Under the pieces are notes generated by a model, which saw only the letters and a list, made by a program, of their open reading frames with translations, made no database searches and was not told where the DNA came from. DNA of 64,000 nucleotides from Gracilariopsis chorda. Taxonomy: Eukaryota; Rhodophyta; Florideophyceae; Gracilariales; Gracilariaceae. Positions 12,567-24,914 of this stretch are shown one piece after another. Where the stretch lies: NCBI GenBank assembly GCA_003194525.1, contig NBIV01000291.1, positions 23,540-87,539 on the forward strand, given 5' to 3'. Both the position numbers and the translations under genes were made by a program. Within the stretch, counting starts at the first letter, position 1. Each line of letters begins with the position of its first letter.

Positions 12567-14180
12567 CTAATTGCTATTCGTGACGCGCTTTGCGAAGACC
12601 AATAAGTCGCGCGGAAGCAGGCCACTTCGCATGATTTCGTTCAACTTGCGAAACATCACAACGTTCCTCTTCGTGAGAACGTCCGCCACGTTACTTGATC
12701 CTTGAACCCATTGCAGGACTGAGATCTCACCGGTCTCAAATGAATCACAAAGGCTTGCGAGGTTGGGCCTGAGTCGATAGTCCCGTCCCTCATGGAGAGT
12801 TGTGATTGTCGAATGGAGACCATAGGAGTCCACTGTTAAAACCAATGACAAATTCACTTTTGTGCCATATGCATTTACGATGCACGAGTTCATCAAGTAT
12901 TCTCGATCCACAGAAAGCGCTGCAGCCAGTATTTCAGCTCCTATCGAGTTGAACGAAAGTATGGCTTGTTTGGCACTTGTCCAATCCAGAACATGGTATA
13001 TGCTTCTTCCACCCCCGGATGGCATCAAAAGGCCAGAAACATACCCAGTTTGCCCATAAGACGTCTTAACTTGACTGGCATCCGAGAAAGCTAAATAACG
13101 CGGAAGGAGATCAAGAGGTGGAACGCTAGCGTAACGGATGTTTGGTGTGAGTGATAGTGCTTCGCGAAGGACATGATTCGCGAGAAGTAGGTCTGACACT
13201 TGAAGCCTTGAAATGCGTTGTTGAAGGTAGCTCGCAGCAAAGGAAGCTTGCGTAAGGACACCGTGCCCTAAAAAGTTAAGGGATCCCGCTAACAATAGAA
13301 ATTCTTTCCGTTCGGCAGCAGTACATGATACGTCGAATTCTTTTCGGAGGACCTGCGTCACCTCTATCTGGTTTATCGTATCCGTATACTCTTGCATATC
13401 CAGCGTGATCGCCCCGTGTTCATGGCGGAGTATTCGAAGACGATTGAAGATCATTTGTGAAGAGCAGTCAAAGTTTCCCACCGTGAACCTGCTTCCAATC
13501 TTTTTGTGGAATAAAGAGAGTTCATGTGGTGGACCAGCCATAAAAAGTTCATCGACAAATTTGGCCAACGAAAGACGAATAAAGCGATTATCATGTCGCA
13601 ATATGAACAGCTGTGGGAGTCCGAAAACGACTGGAATATTGTTCTCGGACATCCAGCGTTCTATTGACAGCTGCCAGAGTCTTCCGCACTTGACAAGGCC
13701 ATATGTTGGGCCGAGAAAGTTCCAGACGATGCTAGGCCGTGCCCAGCCTCTCGGCGGGACCATGAAGATATCTCTTTCAAGTTTGCCCCGTTGAAGGTAG
13801 GCTCTTTTGATATCTAATGTGGCCAACGGAAAATTCAAGGAAGCAGCGATCGAGAGTACAATTCTGATCACTGGGAACTGTGCCGAGGACGAATCTTTCC
13901 TGATGCCTTCCTTCTCACGGTCACGGCTACCATGTGGGACGAAACGACACTTGAGACGTGGGACACCCATCTACCCATCATCGTTGAGGTGAAAGAAATG
14001 ATGAGAGGAGACGATGTTGTCGTTTCTCGGCAGTGAAGAAGGCAGCACCTCTGCATAAGAACCGTGGTAAACTGTTTTCTCTTTCGAGATGGCCTTGTCG
14101 ATTATCCATCGTGGGAAGAGCTTTATTTGGGATTTCGAGACATGGTCTTTTCCAAGCACCTGCTTTGTTTGTCTCAACAA
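12567..14180 (-). pseudogene. Ty1/copia reverse transcriptase-RNase H
   Basis: This is the RVT_2 reverse transcriptase and RNase H of a copia element. The 467-codon frame 13970-12567 shows CRFVPHGSRDREKEGIRKD, then ATLDIKRAYLQ (first catalytic Asp), a palm motif KFVDELFMAG where YVDD-type enzymes have two Asp (here Asp-Glu), and an RNase H half with LAFSDAS, GAEILAAAL and SSNVADVLTK. The same frame continues upstream to 14180 (SKSQIKLFPRWIIDKAISKE) across one TAG at 13973-13971. The enzyme would copy element RNA into DNA in cytoplasmic particles. The VDE motif and the stops suggest a defunct copy. Confidence 0.8.
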
Positions 14181-14183
14181 CTC

Positions 14184-14903
14184 TTATTCCGATGGCCGCA
14201 GATTACATGGTGGAGTGGCAGCTTTTAGGATCGTAGAACCTATGTCCTTCTCAGGACGAGGAGGGTTATGAGCTTTCCCAATGTCCAAGGCTGGGAGCTC
14301 AATTACCTTAGGATTTTCCCCTGTAATCATTGACCGAACGTTCGGATGGTAGGACCACAGAGAGTTCTTGGATGAGTTCATCAGAAAGTCAATGCTACCC
14401 TTGTTCATCGTCTCGTGATTTGGATCAGCGGGAGCTGGGCTGTCATCTACTTCTGGTACGGTTTCCTCATTTTCATGAGGCTCATTTACAAAAGAATACG
14501 AGATCAAAGATTCGCTGCTGCGTACGGAATTAAAACCCATCTGGCCAAGCTCCATCAAGAGTGACGACTTTGGCACAAGTCTCACATCTTCATAGGCAGC
14601 ACGAATGCTCGGTCCCTGCTGCTCCTGGTTGGAGGAGAGTAGGAGGGAATGTTCCTGGGCTTCAAAAACGTATGCCGCTTTCCATACTCCAAACTTCGGT
14701 CTTCGTTTGAAGCAGTATACTGGAGTTTGTTTTGGGGAATGGGTTGAAGAGAAAACTCGTGGGGACCGGTTTTTGTGTAGGATCTGGATGGCCCGTCGGG
14801 CACACTGTTCATAATAAGCGTCCAATAGCTTTTCCGTAGTCGGAGTTTGTGGTAGGCTCATCAGGCTTGGCGTATAACCACGCACAAGTTCGAAGCAACT
14901 CAC
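14184..14903 (-). pseudogene. Copia integrase C-terminal and linker region
   Basis: This 239-codon frame is the stretch between the integrase core and the RT of the copia element. It starts with CFELVRGYTPSL, the typical end of the integrase fold, and has KFGVWKAAYVFEAQ in the middle. The rest is a poorly conserved acidic linker (HENEETVPEVDDSPAPADP). It lies in the same frame as the integrase above and the RT below, separated only by TAG (14918-14916) and TAA (14186-14184). The original element therefore had one long pol frame. Confidence 0.6.
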
Positions 14904-14915
14904 CTTTCTGCCACC

Positions 14916-15872
14916 CTACATGAAGTTGCTCAGAAAGGCGGCTCTAAAGAGTATCTCCGCATAAGTGAACTCGGAGCTATGAGTTGCTGCGTAGTAGTGC
15001 GCATCTTGAAGAAGTCTCGTCACGATGGGCCTGACAATAGAATTCTTCGACTCGACCACACCCATCTTATTGTGTCTTTGAGCTGGTCGTGGCTCGAAAG
15101 GGATGGAGTGTACGGCCAGGAAGTCCTTGAAGACCCCTTTGTCGAATTCCGGGTCCCCGGACAACGAGTGCGGAGGACCACATACATTGAACCATTGATG
15201 CTCGAAAGCAATCTTCACTTCCCTCAGCTCAAGAGTCTCCAGCATAACTGCGGCAGAGTACGCCGATGAGAGGTATACCATGTGTAGAATGGGTAGGTTC
15301 CCCATTTTCGAAATGAAGAAGAAATCAATCTGCACATGAACATTGAATGGAACGAGTAACCGACGGAAAGAGACTTTCTGTAAAGATAACGGACGTATAG
15401 TACTCTTGCATATGGTGCACTTCTCCACAGCAGCCTTTAACGCCTGTTGAAGCACGGGGGTCAACACGCCCGCACGCCGGCGCACCTCAGTCATGTCATC
15501 CATGGTCAGATGAGTAAAGCCGTGAAGCTTCGCAGCGAACCAGCCACAAACTTTGCCGTCTGTATACTTCTCCTGTAGAGCCTTTGAAGTTGCATTCTCA
15601 AGGAGGCTGCTATAGGAATGGAAGTAAGAACGAATGGATTCGTCAGAAGTCGGCACTGCAAGTAGTCTCGTTCTTATGCTGTCCTCAGGGTCACCTAGAA
15701 GGCGTGAGCTATATGTCCGGAGGCTCAGTTGAGACTCGGCGAGTACGCCTTTTGGAAGGACAAGAGCCGAGCTTTGCTGAGTAGGTTGCCTTTGTGCAGT
15801 AGATCGTTGCCTAAAACCAACAAACCATCTCTGTCTCCATATAAAATGGAATCCACGCCTACCGACCTTCAA
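14916..15872 (-). pseudogene. Ty1/copia integrase
   Basis: Integrase of the same copia element. A degenerate zinc-binding region (LHGFTHLTMDDMTEVRRRAG ... KCTICKSTIRPL) is followed by the catalytic core. The first Asp is in VQIDFFFI, the second in LSGDPEFDKG, and the Glu is in KMGVVESKNSIVR, so the DDE triad is intact. The frame begins near 15872, just after a frameshift that joins it to the protease, and runs in phase into the linker and RT frames. The protein would insert the DNA copy into host chromosomes. Confidence 0.75.
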
Positions 15873-16164
15873 CGTCCACTACTGCAAGGTCCCAAATTTC
15901 AAACAAAATACGGGCGTCATCACAGTTGGTTCCATACCCATTGTAGAAGGGTTCTCGGTCCAGTGGGCAAAGTGTGAAGGGTATTCCGAGTGCCAAAGCT
16001 ACATGGACAGCCGATTGAATGCCCCCAACATTTAGGGGGGACCAGACATCAACAACCGGTTGGGGTCGTTCATCCATAGAATGAACGGCTTGGCTCCACG
16101 CCGAACGATTAGGCTTGATTGCTGTTCGAAAACGTAGAGCCCTTGCGAAAAAATGCATCAGCAC
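15859..16164 (-). pseudogene. Copia protease-like domain
   Basis: About 100 codons between the Gag zinc knuckle and the integrase, where copia elements carry their aspartic protease. The sequence VVDVWSPLNVGG occupies the place of the usual D-T/S-G active-site loop, and WDLAVVDVEGR lies near the end. Position and hydrophobic pattern fit a protease, but the Gly after the catalytic Asp is not recognisable (Trp instead). A frameshift near 15860 leads into the integrase frame. Confidence 0.45.
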
Positions 16165-16179
16165 TCTTCTTTTTCTCCG

Positions 16180-16900
16180 TGATTCCCTTAGCCAGGCGAT
16201 TCATCTTATCAAGGTAGGTCTCTCCACCATTGAATGAGCAATCTTTCAAGTAGCGGAAGTGCTCTGGTGAATCGCAGTGCCAACAAAATCCATGAGTACG
16301 TTTGTTTCGTCTCTCGGAACGACAAATATTCCCGCTCTTGTCCTTAGAGGCCCCAGAAGACGAATGTTTTCTCTTATTTATCTATTTGGGACGGGAACTG
16401 GATGAATTGTTGCGGGCTTCCTGCTCCGTCGAGCCAACTCCATAAGACAACAGTGCTTTGTGGACACGTTCCTGAACCATAGTTTCGATACCGTTTCGTG
16501 AAATATCAGCCAAAGCCTGCTTTGTCGCCGAAGAGAGAGATTAAAGAACCGAAACGGCGTCATCCATCTGCAATACAACTCTTGGATTGGGGGGTTTGGA
16601 GATTGCCTTGATAGTTTCAGGCTTGATGTCTCCTTTCTTCTTAGGAAAACTAGTGGTTTGCAGCGCTAGCCTGTCGGAAATCTCTTTGATGTTCCTCCGG
16701 TAATCCTGTAGAAGAGTTTTCAAAGACTCGTTTTCTTCGGGAATTTGGATGGGTTCGAGCGTGCTGATAAGGGAGGTTGAAACCTCTCTAATCTTCTTGA
16801 TGACCGTGAAACCTACTTTGTTGTCGTCGAAAACCACTTTTATTCGATCTAGACGAGATTGAACTTGCGACAAAAGCTGAAGAACTGGGCTGTGGAGCGT
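16180..16900 (-). pseudogene. Copia Gag with CCHC zinc knuckle
   Basis: This is the structural Gag region, broken across frames. A helical segment (16873-16541, QVQSRLDRIKVVFDDNK...) is followed downstream by a zinc knuckle read around 16310-16220: C-W-H-C, His four residues later, then Cys (C-x2-C-x4-H-x6-C, in GFCWHCDSPEHFRYLKDC). Gag would package element RNA. Several stops and frameshifts separate the pieces. Confidence 0.55.
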
Positions 16901-18325
16901 ATTCTCGGTTAGGTTGGCATTATTAATTAACGTAATTGATGAGACGTCTCTAATATGGCTGTAAGTCTCAGGTAACGTATTAGTAAGGTGATTAGAAGGC
17001 AGTCCACGGAAGCGATCCGCAAATGAAACTAAATATTCTTGCTAACGACGAAGACAGCTAGATAATTTGTTGAAAGAGCATATCAAACGATTAACCATAG
17101 AAGTCGGAGATTTCGTGGCTATGAAGTCAGCTATTTACTGGACGGTCTGAATTTGGTGATCTTTGCGAAAGTCAATTTGACGTTTTGCTTGAGCTTCTTC
17201 AACAATACTTTTCTGCACCGGAAAAGAACCTTGTTCGATCAGAAGACGTCCAAGTATGGTGAACTTTGTTTTTTACCGTTTAACGGCACTTTTTTCCGCT
17301 GTTATGCGGATCGAGTCAATTCACTCAGATAAATTGTGATGTTACTGAAGTAAATGAGATGCACTTTTGAACGTTGGAATGTTGTCCAAATTTTGCATCG
17401 TAGACGAAGATGGCTTTGGGCACATAACTGAGCTAGCGTGTAGTAGAAGACGCGTGCAAAACATGAGCAGTAAAGTTTTGTCATCTCTGAGCGCCAGAAA
17501 ACGTAATTGAGAGTAATCGTCCTCTTGCCGCCCTCCTTCTTCTGGGATCCTTCCCGGAGTGAGGCAGGGTTGACGTTTATTGTTTTCCGGAGAGCTCAGC
17601 GAGCTGCTTGCGAGCAGCGCAAGCTCACAAAACCTCACGTAAGGTTCGCAGTCGTCTTAGAGTCAAGTGCCGCAGACATGAGCTAATTATCCGTCTATTT
17701 CACACTTATGTCAGCCGTTTTGCGTACCCTATTCATCGTGTGGTACGTGGCTACGAAAAACGCTACGAGTTTCGTGCGGCGTAATTCTTCCAATGGCGGG
17801 AAACCGTCCAAAATATCCCCATGTCCAAAATTAAGCCGTTGAGAAGATATGTGATACGCTACAATGAGGCCTTCCCTTACCAATTTCCACATGTGTCCTG
17901 GACAGTAATGCCATTGCACTGCTGTAATGAACCCAAGGGAGGTGAGGCATCGGTGCGGGGGCACCGGACTAGCTTGTGAATCGCTTGTGCTCGTCGCGTT
18001 TGTGGCAGTCGCAGCGCCTCCCTCTCTGTCCGTCGGTGTGCCCGCCTTGGCATTTTCGTCTCTTCCGAGAGGCATGCGTGACCCATCGTAGTATCTACAC
18101 ACCAATACTTGCGTCACCATTCCCCGTCAGCCTCTCGCCCTTTCCTCGCCACCATAACACGCTCCACAAGTACACGTACGGCTCGTGGCGCTGCCAACTT
18201 GACACACTCCTACTCAAAACACAGCTCAACGTCCTGCCCCGCGAAACATTCGCATTAGCGCGTTGCGGCCAACAGTCGAGACTTGAAAACGTCCCACATT
18301 CACCCGCTATTCGCTTCAGAAACGC
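16901..18325. other. Spacer between copia element and ZUP1-like gene
   Basis: The 5' LTR of the copia element should lie within about 16.9-17.6 kb, but no matching copy was found near 12.5 kb, so boundaries are not given. A minus frame at 18120-17695 overlaps a plus frame and shows no family motif. The last part is probably the promoter and 5' UTR of the gene starting at 18326. Confidence 0.4.
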
Positions 18326-19510
18326 ATGAGTTCCCAACAAAACTCGTGCCCCATTTGTAACCAATCTTTTCCTGGGGACCTGCGTCAGCTTGAGAGGCAT
18401 GTCAACAATCATCTAGATGCCGCAGAAAACCAACTCTCACCACCACCATCACAAGAACCAACCCCCTCCTCTGAAAATCTCCGACCCAATGGCTCTCTGC
18501 ACCACAATGGAGTCCTTATTAACGATGACGACGACGAAATTCAAAAGGTTGATCCTGCCAGAGCCATCTTACGACAGGTGGAGCAAAATGACGCAGCGCT
18601 AGCAAGGGCATTGGCCAACACTGATCAGGATTGGTCTAAACACAAGTCCACGGCTCAGAGCTCTAGGTTTGCGGACTGCATTGAGCACTGCTACGAGAAC
18701 ATCCTGCGTCGCATAATGCCAAACATGGATGTCTTTGATCAATCTCTGAAGAACATCCATCTCTGCGCTCGATTAGACCTTTATTCCAGCAACATCGCCG
18801 GTCTAGGTTGGGACTGCGGTTATCGAAACATTCAAATGCTCTTCAGTTGTCTGTTATACCACCCAGCATCAACTTCAATTCTAGCGCACGCAGGCATCAG
18901 AGAGGTACCAAGCATCCCGGAAATCGCCGCCGGAATCGAATCCGCATGGCGCAAAGGATTGGATCCAGAAGGCTGTGCAACCTTTGGAGGCACGTTAACA
19001 GACAAGGAGGTTTGGATAGGTGCCACAGAAACGTTTGTGTTTTGTAGAAGTTTGAATCTCAACGCCTTTGTCACCGACTTTGAAACGCCCACTCAAGCCG
19101 AACGAAAACAGATGTTTCAATGGATTTACAAGCACTTTGAACAATCTTGTGCGCGTCGAAACTGTTCTCTGCACCTCCCGAGAAAGGCACGTGCCGTGCC
19201 AAGGACCATTGTGTGTCCCTTATTCTGCCAGTGGCAGGGCCACTCCGTCACTATAGTTGGCGCTGAGAAAACCACAGCTGGAGATATTTTTCTCGTTGTC
19301 CTTGACCCCTCACGTGGATTTCACAAAAGCATTGTTGAAAGTCGCCGACATGACCCCAACCTATTTCTTCGCAGGGTCGACCATCCTCAGTTTTCTCACC
19401 CGCGATTTCAGTTCGTCTCGGTGCTTAGAGGGAAAGCAGATGAACAGCCCAGTAAAATGGGTACACGGAAGAGATTACTTAGAAGACTGCGCTTCGGAGC
19501 ACCGTCCTAG
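18326..19510 (+). CDS. ZUP1/UfSP-family cysteine peptidase (peptidase C78) with N-terminal zinc finger
   Basis: A 394-residue intronless protein of the peptidase C78 family. An N-terminal C2H2-type ubiquitin-binding zinc finger (C8, C11, H25, H29) precedes an acidic linker and a possible ubiquitin-interacting helix (about residues 78-98). The catalytic domain has GWDCGYRNIQML with the nucleophile C164, QWQGHSVTIVG with H306, and VVLDPSRG with D327, the expected Cys-His-Asp order. Known C78 members with this zinc finger (ZUP1/ZUFSP) cleave Lys63-linked ubiquitin chains in DNA-damage responses, while UFM1-specific relatives lack the finger. ZUP1 is therefore the likelier identity. Human ZUP1 is longer with more fingers. 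The start is the first ATG (18326). It faces MED14 tail to tail. Confidence 0.85.
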   Translation: MSSQQNSCPICNQSFPGDLRQLERHVNNHLDAAENQLSPPPSQEPTPSSENLRPNGSLHHNGVLINDDDDEIQKVDPARAILRQVEQNDAALARALANTDQDWSKHKSTAQSSRFADCIEHCYENILRRIMPNMDVFDQSLKNIHLCARLDLYSSNIAGLGWDCGYRNIQMLFSCLLYHPASTSILAHAGIREVPSIPEIAAGIESAWRKGLDPEGCATFGGTLTDKEVWIGATETFVFCRSLNLNAFVTDFETPTQAERKQMFQWIYKHFEQSCARRNCSLHLPRKARAVPRTIVCPLFCQWQGHSVTIVGAEKTTAGDIFLVVLDPSRGFHKSIVESRRHDPNLFLRRVDHPQFSHPRFQFVSVLRGKADEQPSKMGTRKRLLRRLRFGAPS

Positions 19511-19812
19511 TGTACCACTATTGTAGACTAACTCAAAAAGTTACGAATCGTTCTTGCGACTCTCAAGTTAGGCAAATCGGCTGTGCTTGCAGCTCTGCTA
19601 CCTTTGAGCTTGTTGGGTGCCGTTTAAACCAGAGAAACGACACAACAGAGGTCACGTGGGAACTCAAGTCAAAATGCGTTTGCAATGTTTGCCAGAGCGC
19701 GCCATCGTACCAACCCTCAACGATGCAGCGCACTTTGTGCGATCTCTTCAAGTCATGCTTTACATAGTAACGAGTCAGTTACGGGGGTAATGAGTGCAAC
19801 GATTGCGGTATT
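19511..19812. other. Convergent intergenic spacer
   Basis: About 300 bp between the stop of the C78 peptidase and the stop of MED14. It must hold both 3' UTRs. The open frame at 19510-19767 has no family resemblance and is not called. Confidence 0.5.
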
Positions 19813-22800
19813 CTAAGTACGTTCGGTTGATGCAGCCGAAGATACCAAACGCGACAAGAATGTTTCGAGCATTTCCATCTTAAGCACAATTGTGGAATCA
19901 GCCCTTTGTGGCTCGGCATATCCGTCCCTCACCACAGACGCCACGACTTCGTCCCATTTTGGAAGCGACACATAATCATTTCCTCGCCCTGAGGTTCCAG
20001 GACCAGAGGAGTGGTTGCGAGTAACAAATCCCTGCTGAATCATAACAGAAGTGGCTCGTCCTACGTCTATCACCGTGACAAGCCCACCTCCACCACGAGC
20101 ATCCACATCTACAGCATGCGCGACTTTGTGGCATCGAACTCCTTGTCTGACTTCTGTCTTTGCAGCCCCAGGCTGGGGATGACCTCTGGTGCCCAGGTCA
20201 ACAAAACCAGCAAACATAGCGCGCACTCTGAGAGCAGTTAGGAAGCGTATTCTCCCGTTCACTTTCTCTCGTACCGCGCTTTCCGCTGCCGCGGCAACAG
20301 GACATGCTCTTTCCAATAAACCAGCCAACACCCCTCCCACTTGTCCACCAGACGCGTCCAGCGCCTCTTCTATCAGGGGTGCTAATTGTTCCATGGTCTG
20401 TTTTGAGGGAGAAAATGATAAGCTGAAGCCACCACTGTTGCCCTTGGAGTATACATATTCAACCGTAGCGGTATACTGCGGTTTCGGTGGCGGCACGCCT
20501 GGTACAGCAACACCCTGATTTGGTCCGTAGGGTCCAATGCCGACAACGATACGCACTGGAGAGCGTCGTAGAACTCTGTAGAATCGCGAGGGTGGAACAC
20601 CGCGGGCCAGCGCCGCAGCCGTGCGGGCTCGTGTTAGATCTCGAAAGAAACTACACACTGACTCAGGATTTGCTGACGGGTATGTGAAAGTCAGTTGAGA
20701 ACCTGTACATGACACTCCAACAGACCACAGATTTCCAGTCCCGCGTGATTTTGAACTACATCGTGACCGCGCACTTCCATCTGGCACTGCGACGGAGTCA
20801 GTGCTGTCAAATATAGAAGGCAGCAAGGAAAACCGTACCTGCCAAACATCGTAGCCGCGTAGTAACAGCTCGGCTCTTCGGACGGGTAGTGGTTCACATT
20901 TGACCCTCAAAAGAACCCGCGACGCCGATTCCAGATGCAAGTCGCTGTCCTCACTCGTCCGCATGTGATGCATTTGGGCAAACACGCTAGCCCTGTAAAA
21001 TGCCCGAATGAGTGAATCACGTTTGAGGCGCCGTTCCACAACCTCTCTGGTCACCGCCCATGCCGCAGCAGCGGCGGCAGTGCCACTATATCTGTCTATA
21101 CTATCGGTCTCCGTGTTCTGAACAGACCGTGAGGTCGTTTTACAACCTTCTTCATCTCGAGCCCCAATACGCCAGTCTCCGCCCGCAAAAGAGCTTTCCT
21201 GTATGAAGACCAACGAATCACTGGTGGTGGCGTACGTGAGGCGCGGTCGTTTCGATGAACTGCTCCTGTCAAAGCCACGAGCGCTTGCAGTACGGTACCG
21301 TGATGAGGACGTAGTACCCACCCGTAGGCCGTTCAGTGCGTCTTTCGAGTTTGGAGGTGGTGATAGAGTTAAAAATCGTCGCGGGGCGCGTCGCTCTAAT
21401 GGCGCGAACGGGGGTACAAGTTGACTTGCAGCGCGATCACGTGACGCCGTAGCCGCCACTGAAGCCGTACCGGGTGGCAATGTATTGGAGACCCCAATGT
21501 CCAACGCACATACAGAGCGAGCAGCAGAGTCGAGCTTCACTCTCGCGCGGATGACTTCGAACGCGCGTATACACGCGTCAATTTCCTGGGACTTGGATTC
21601 AAACTGGCGTGCACCGACCCACACATTGGAATCACTTTCCCGTCGCAAAGGGACAGCAAGCGCCGCAGCTCCATACGGTCTTATTCTCAAACCGCCTGTA
21701 AGGTTGTAGATTCTAAAATCAATTCCAGTAGCACTCGATCCGCCGAATCGAATGGACACGACATCATTCGCAGAAACGCATCGTTCAGCAGCTTGATCGT
21801 TGCGCGCGATTCTGGACTCGGAGAGCATTATGCAGGAGGGGTCGACACGGAGCTGCGAAGCACGTTCAAGAAAGGCATTGGAAATACTGGTTATCCTCGC
21901 ACAGCTTCGAAGTTTGATGCAGGCGCAGAGTTGATCTTCCAGATTGAGGCGATTCATTTGTAACACAAAACTGGGGTGAGGCTTGCCTAGTTCGACAGCA
22001 TTAGGCAAAGCAGGTTCATGAACGCACGATATGCAAGCACGATCCACATCACGAAAGCGCTCAGTTTGCGGGTGTGTTGGGGTTTCAGCGTCGGGAGAAG
22101 CAACTGAGATGGTACTTGGATACTGTTGTATACGAATTAGAGCTGGGTGCCTGTGTGGCAACCAGTAGGAGATAGTTAACGGAGTGTTTCGAGGAGGGTT
22201 TGGGTCGGCACCCTCTACCTTGATATGAGCGCTCCATGGCCCATCGCACAGCGCTCGAGCTTGTGCTCGTAAACAATCCATAGCTAAAGGGGCGCACACC
22301 TCATCCGCCATCATGTCACGCAAGGCGCAAATCATAATGCTGCATGAATTAACATCGGAGTTGGACTTGGTCATGGCGCGAACGGCCTTGAGGGCAGTGC
22401 TCATGCGGTCGTCAGCCATGCGGCGTAGCAGTGCGTGCTGTTTAGAGGTGAGATTGGAGGTTTGGCCGTTTACCGTTGTTCGTTGCGAACTCCAGTGCGA
22501 ATCATCGTCTTGAGGGGCGTCAATGTGACTAGCAACGAAGACGCGTATGGAATGGACGCGCAGCAAGGCGAGATGAGGATCGAGGCTATCCAGTGAGACA
22601 TCGGCGGCCCATAGTGCGGGAACGCCGATTGAAACGCACACATCGGCCAGTCCGGAGCGCCACGACAAGACCTGCACAGCGCCGATATGAAGCTGAGACT
22701 CGCGCACACAGTTGCGGGTGGCAATTCCTAAGCGTTCAGTAACGGACGGGGACACGGCTCCAAGCGAGAACGAAGAAGGCTTGGGAGGACGTGCGGAAGG

Positions 22801-23386
22801 TGTGGTAATAGAAGGTGTGAGCTGTTGTGTAACCTCGCTGAAATCCGGTGTGAGACGTGGTCGTTTCAAAGGGCGTGGATTTTCAGGCTTGGAGTGGGAG
22901 GTTGAATGCGGGGGGTGGGAGGCGGATTTGGTTAAGAGAGTGACGGCGGAAGCAACTGCAGGACGCGTGGTGAGTTTGTTGGAGAGATAGGCGCTTATGT
23001 CCCAGAGGTTGTCGACGGTGTCTTCGAATACTTGGGCATTTGCTATGGCGGCGTCTTCGACTAGGTTTGCGCGCGCGGCTGTGGTTCCCTGGAGCTTGTG
23101 CCATCGTAGAACGGCGAGCAGACGGGCAAATGCGTGGCGGGCGTTAATTGCATACTTGAGCAGAAAGCTCTTCTTGGTGGCGTCATCCTGTTGTGAGGGG
23201 GGTGTTTTGTTTGTTAGCAGACGTGATTGGTGGTGAGGTTGGGGCAGGTAATGAGGGTGTGTGGGGGGTTGTGGTGCGTACCTTGTTGGGAAGCGCTGTG
23301 AGAATCTGTCGCAACTGTTGGTAAGAAACAGTACACGCTTTGGAGGTTATGGAGGCGAGGCTGTATTCGTGCGGTGGGGAGTCCAT
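19813..23386 (-). CDS. MED14: Mediator complex subunit 14, one intron
   Basis: The tail/backbone subunit of Mediator, which bridges transcription factors and RNA polymerase II in the nucleus. Exon 1 is 23386-23282 (35 codons, from ATG), exon 2 is 23187-19813, giving 1159 residues. The 94-nt intron starts GTACGC, has a branch-like TGCTAAC and ends ACAACAG; it interrupts after a complete codon. The diagnostic N-terminal helical domain spans the splice: SYQQLRQILTALP, then KKSFLLKYAINARHAFARL and LLAVLRWHKL, followed by FEDTVDNLWDISAYLSNKL. The rest is long and weakly conserved with Ser-rich linkers, as usual for MED14. The region before residue 142 is invisible without the intron. A diverged protein, so identity rests on the N-terminal block. 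Confidence 0.72.
23188..23281 (-). other. Spliceosomal intron of MED14
   Basis: On the minus strand, GT at 23281-23280, AG at 23189-23188, length 94 nt, phase 0. A CTAAC branch-point core lies about 25 nt before the acceptor. The intron is C-rich and cannot be read through in the exon frame. It is the only intron supported in the window. Confidence 0.75.
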
Positions 23387-24842
23387 CCAAAGGGGGGTTG
23401 GAGGAAGAACAACGAAGAGGGGAAGGAGGGGAGGGTGATATAATGGTGAACGGATATGGCGGGTGAGCGGAGGGGCGCAGGGGGCTTAACACGGGGTAGG
23501 AGCACGAGGGTTTGATCACGGGGCAGCGTATGCGACCGGGGAAGGTGAGAGTGCGGGGAGGAGAAGAGTGGAGGGGAATGGGGAGATGGAGTTGGCAAAT
23601 GGAGCTCGCAGCGTGGCGAGTGGCGCGCGCGGGAGAGGCTGTGCGAATTTGAAGCGCGGCGGAGGGGGCGGTATGTAGATACCGTTGGTAGCGCGAAACG
23701 ATCCCAATGTCGAACCAAGCGACACGAACACAAGCATACATTTGTACCCTTGTAAACTCCCTCAGTCGAGCGGAAAAGCAGAGAATAATAATTTGTTCTT
23801 CGCCCAACTGTTGCAACCGCCGCGCGCGCCAAATGCGGCCGCCTTCGTATTATTCGAGTAGGTGCGCGCTGTATGTTGATAGCCGCCCCCAGCGCGAAAA
23901 TACGTGGACATCGTGTCAACGTATGCTGCGCCAAAGCGTTGTGCTGCGCGTTGCGCTTTGTAGCGCGGCGTACGTGCTCAGGCGCAGCGGCGTGGTCTCC
24001 GCTGGAAGCGGGTCTACGTTGGGAGCACGCTGCCATTGACGCTCACATGAGCCGCCCTACCTCTATCCCCGTAGCGCCTGAAGCGGCGGGCATTACGTCA
24101 TGGAGTCGATAAACATGCCGCTACCCTCGGTGCCACAACGCTGCTCGACGCCCGTCACGTGGCAGTTGCACCGACGCCAATTGCACCTTCGTCCCCCTGA
24201 TGTAAGCCATACAACTGCCCTCTCGCCGTCTTCGCCTCAATGTTTTACCTGCGCGACATATTGTTATCAACTCGATGGAACAACTTTTTCTGCATTAAGT
24301 GCGCTCCTCGCCTACAGATACGCGCCCACACGAGTCGCAATTCACCTGTCGCTCAATTACACCGCGAAGAGGGTTAGCTTTTTCGAACTCGTCCCGCCGC
24401 GTGCTGACACTGCACCAGTAAACCTTCACCATTCCGCAAAACTCTAGTGCAAGCATAGCTGCACCTCCTCTGCAACGTCCTCTCACCCTGCACCTGTAAC
24501 GACAAACGTCCCACCCTTCTATCGACATCGATCACTGAACGCTGTCATGCCCATCCGCCTCCCCGTCGCCCACAAGGCACACACCCATTTCCCACATATT
24601 TTCTCGTTGCATGAAACCCACCCTGGGATGAAGAACCTCCTGACTGTACCCACAAGGACCGATTCCCGCGCGCCCCAGAGCAGGTCGCTCACGCAGCCAA
24701 TCAACGCTAGGAGTTCAACCCAACCGCACACCATGGTTCTCTACCCTAATAATTGCTCACTTGACCACAGTTTTGCAACCCCTTACTCTTCTGTCAATCA
24801 TCTTCATCAACAAAACTTTCAGAACCATAACGCAACACATTC
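23387..24842. other. GC-rich upstream region of MED14, no other gene seen
   Basis: Probably promoter and 5' UTR of MED14 followed by C-rich intergenic DNA. Overlapping open frames on both strands (23.2-24.7 kb) have Arg/Ala/Pro/Ser-rich composition expected of GC-rich non-coding DNA. No gene is supported. Confidence 0.4.
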
Positions 24843-24914
24843 ACGATATATATTAAAAAAGTTGGAGTCACTGACAAATAATAAAAAAATATTCCGTTTC
24901 TAACTCTAAAAATT

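Noticed and set aside
19510-19767. 85-codon frame between ZUP1-like gene and MED14
   Set aside because: Lies in the shared 3' UTR space, no homology, Cys/Ser-rich random composition.
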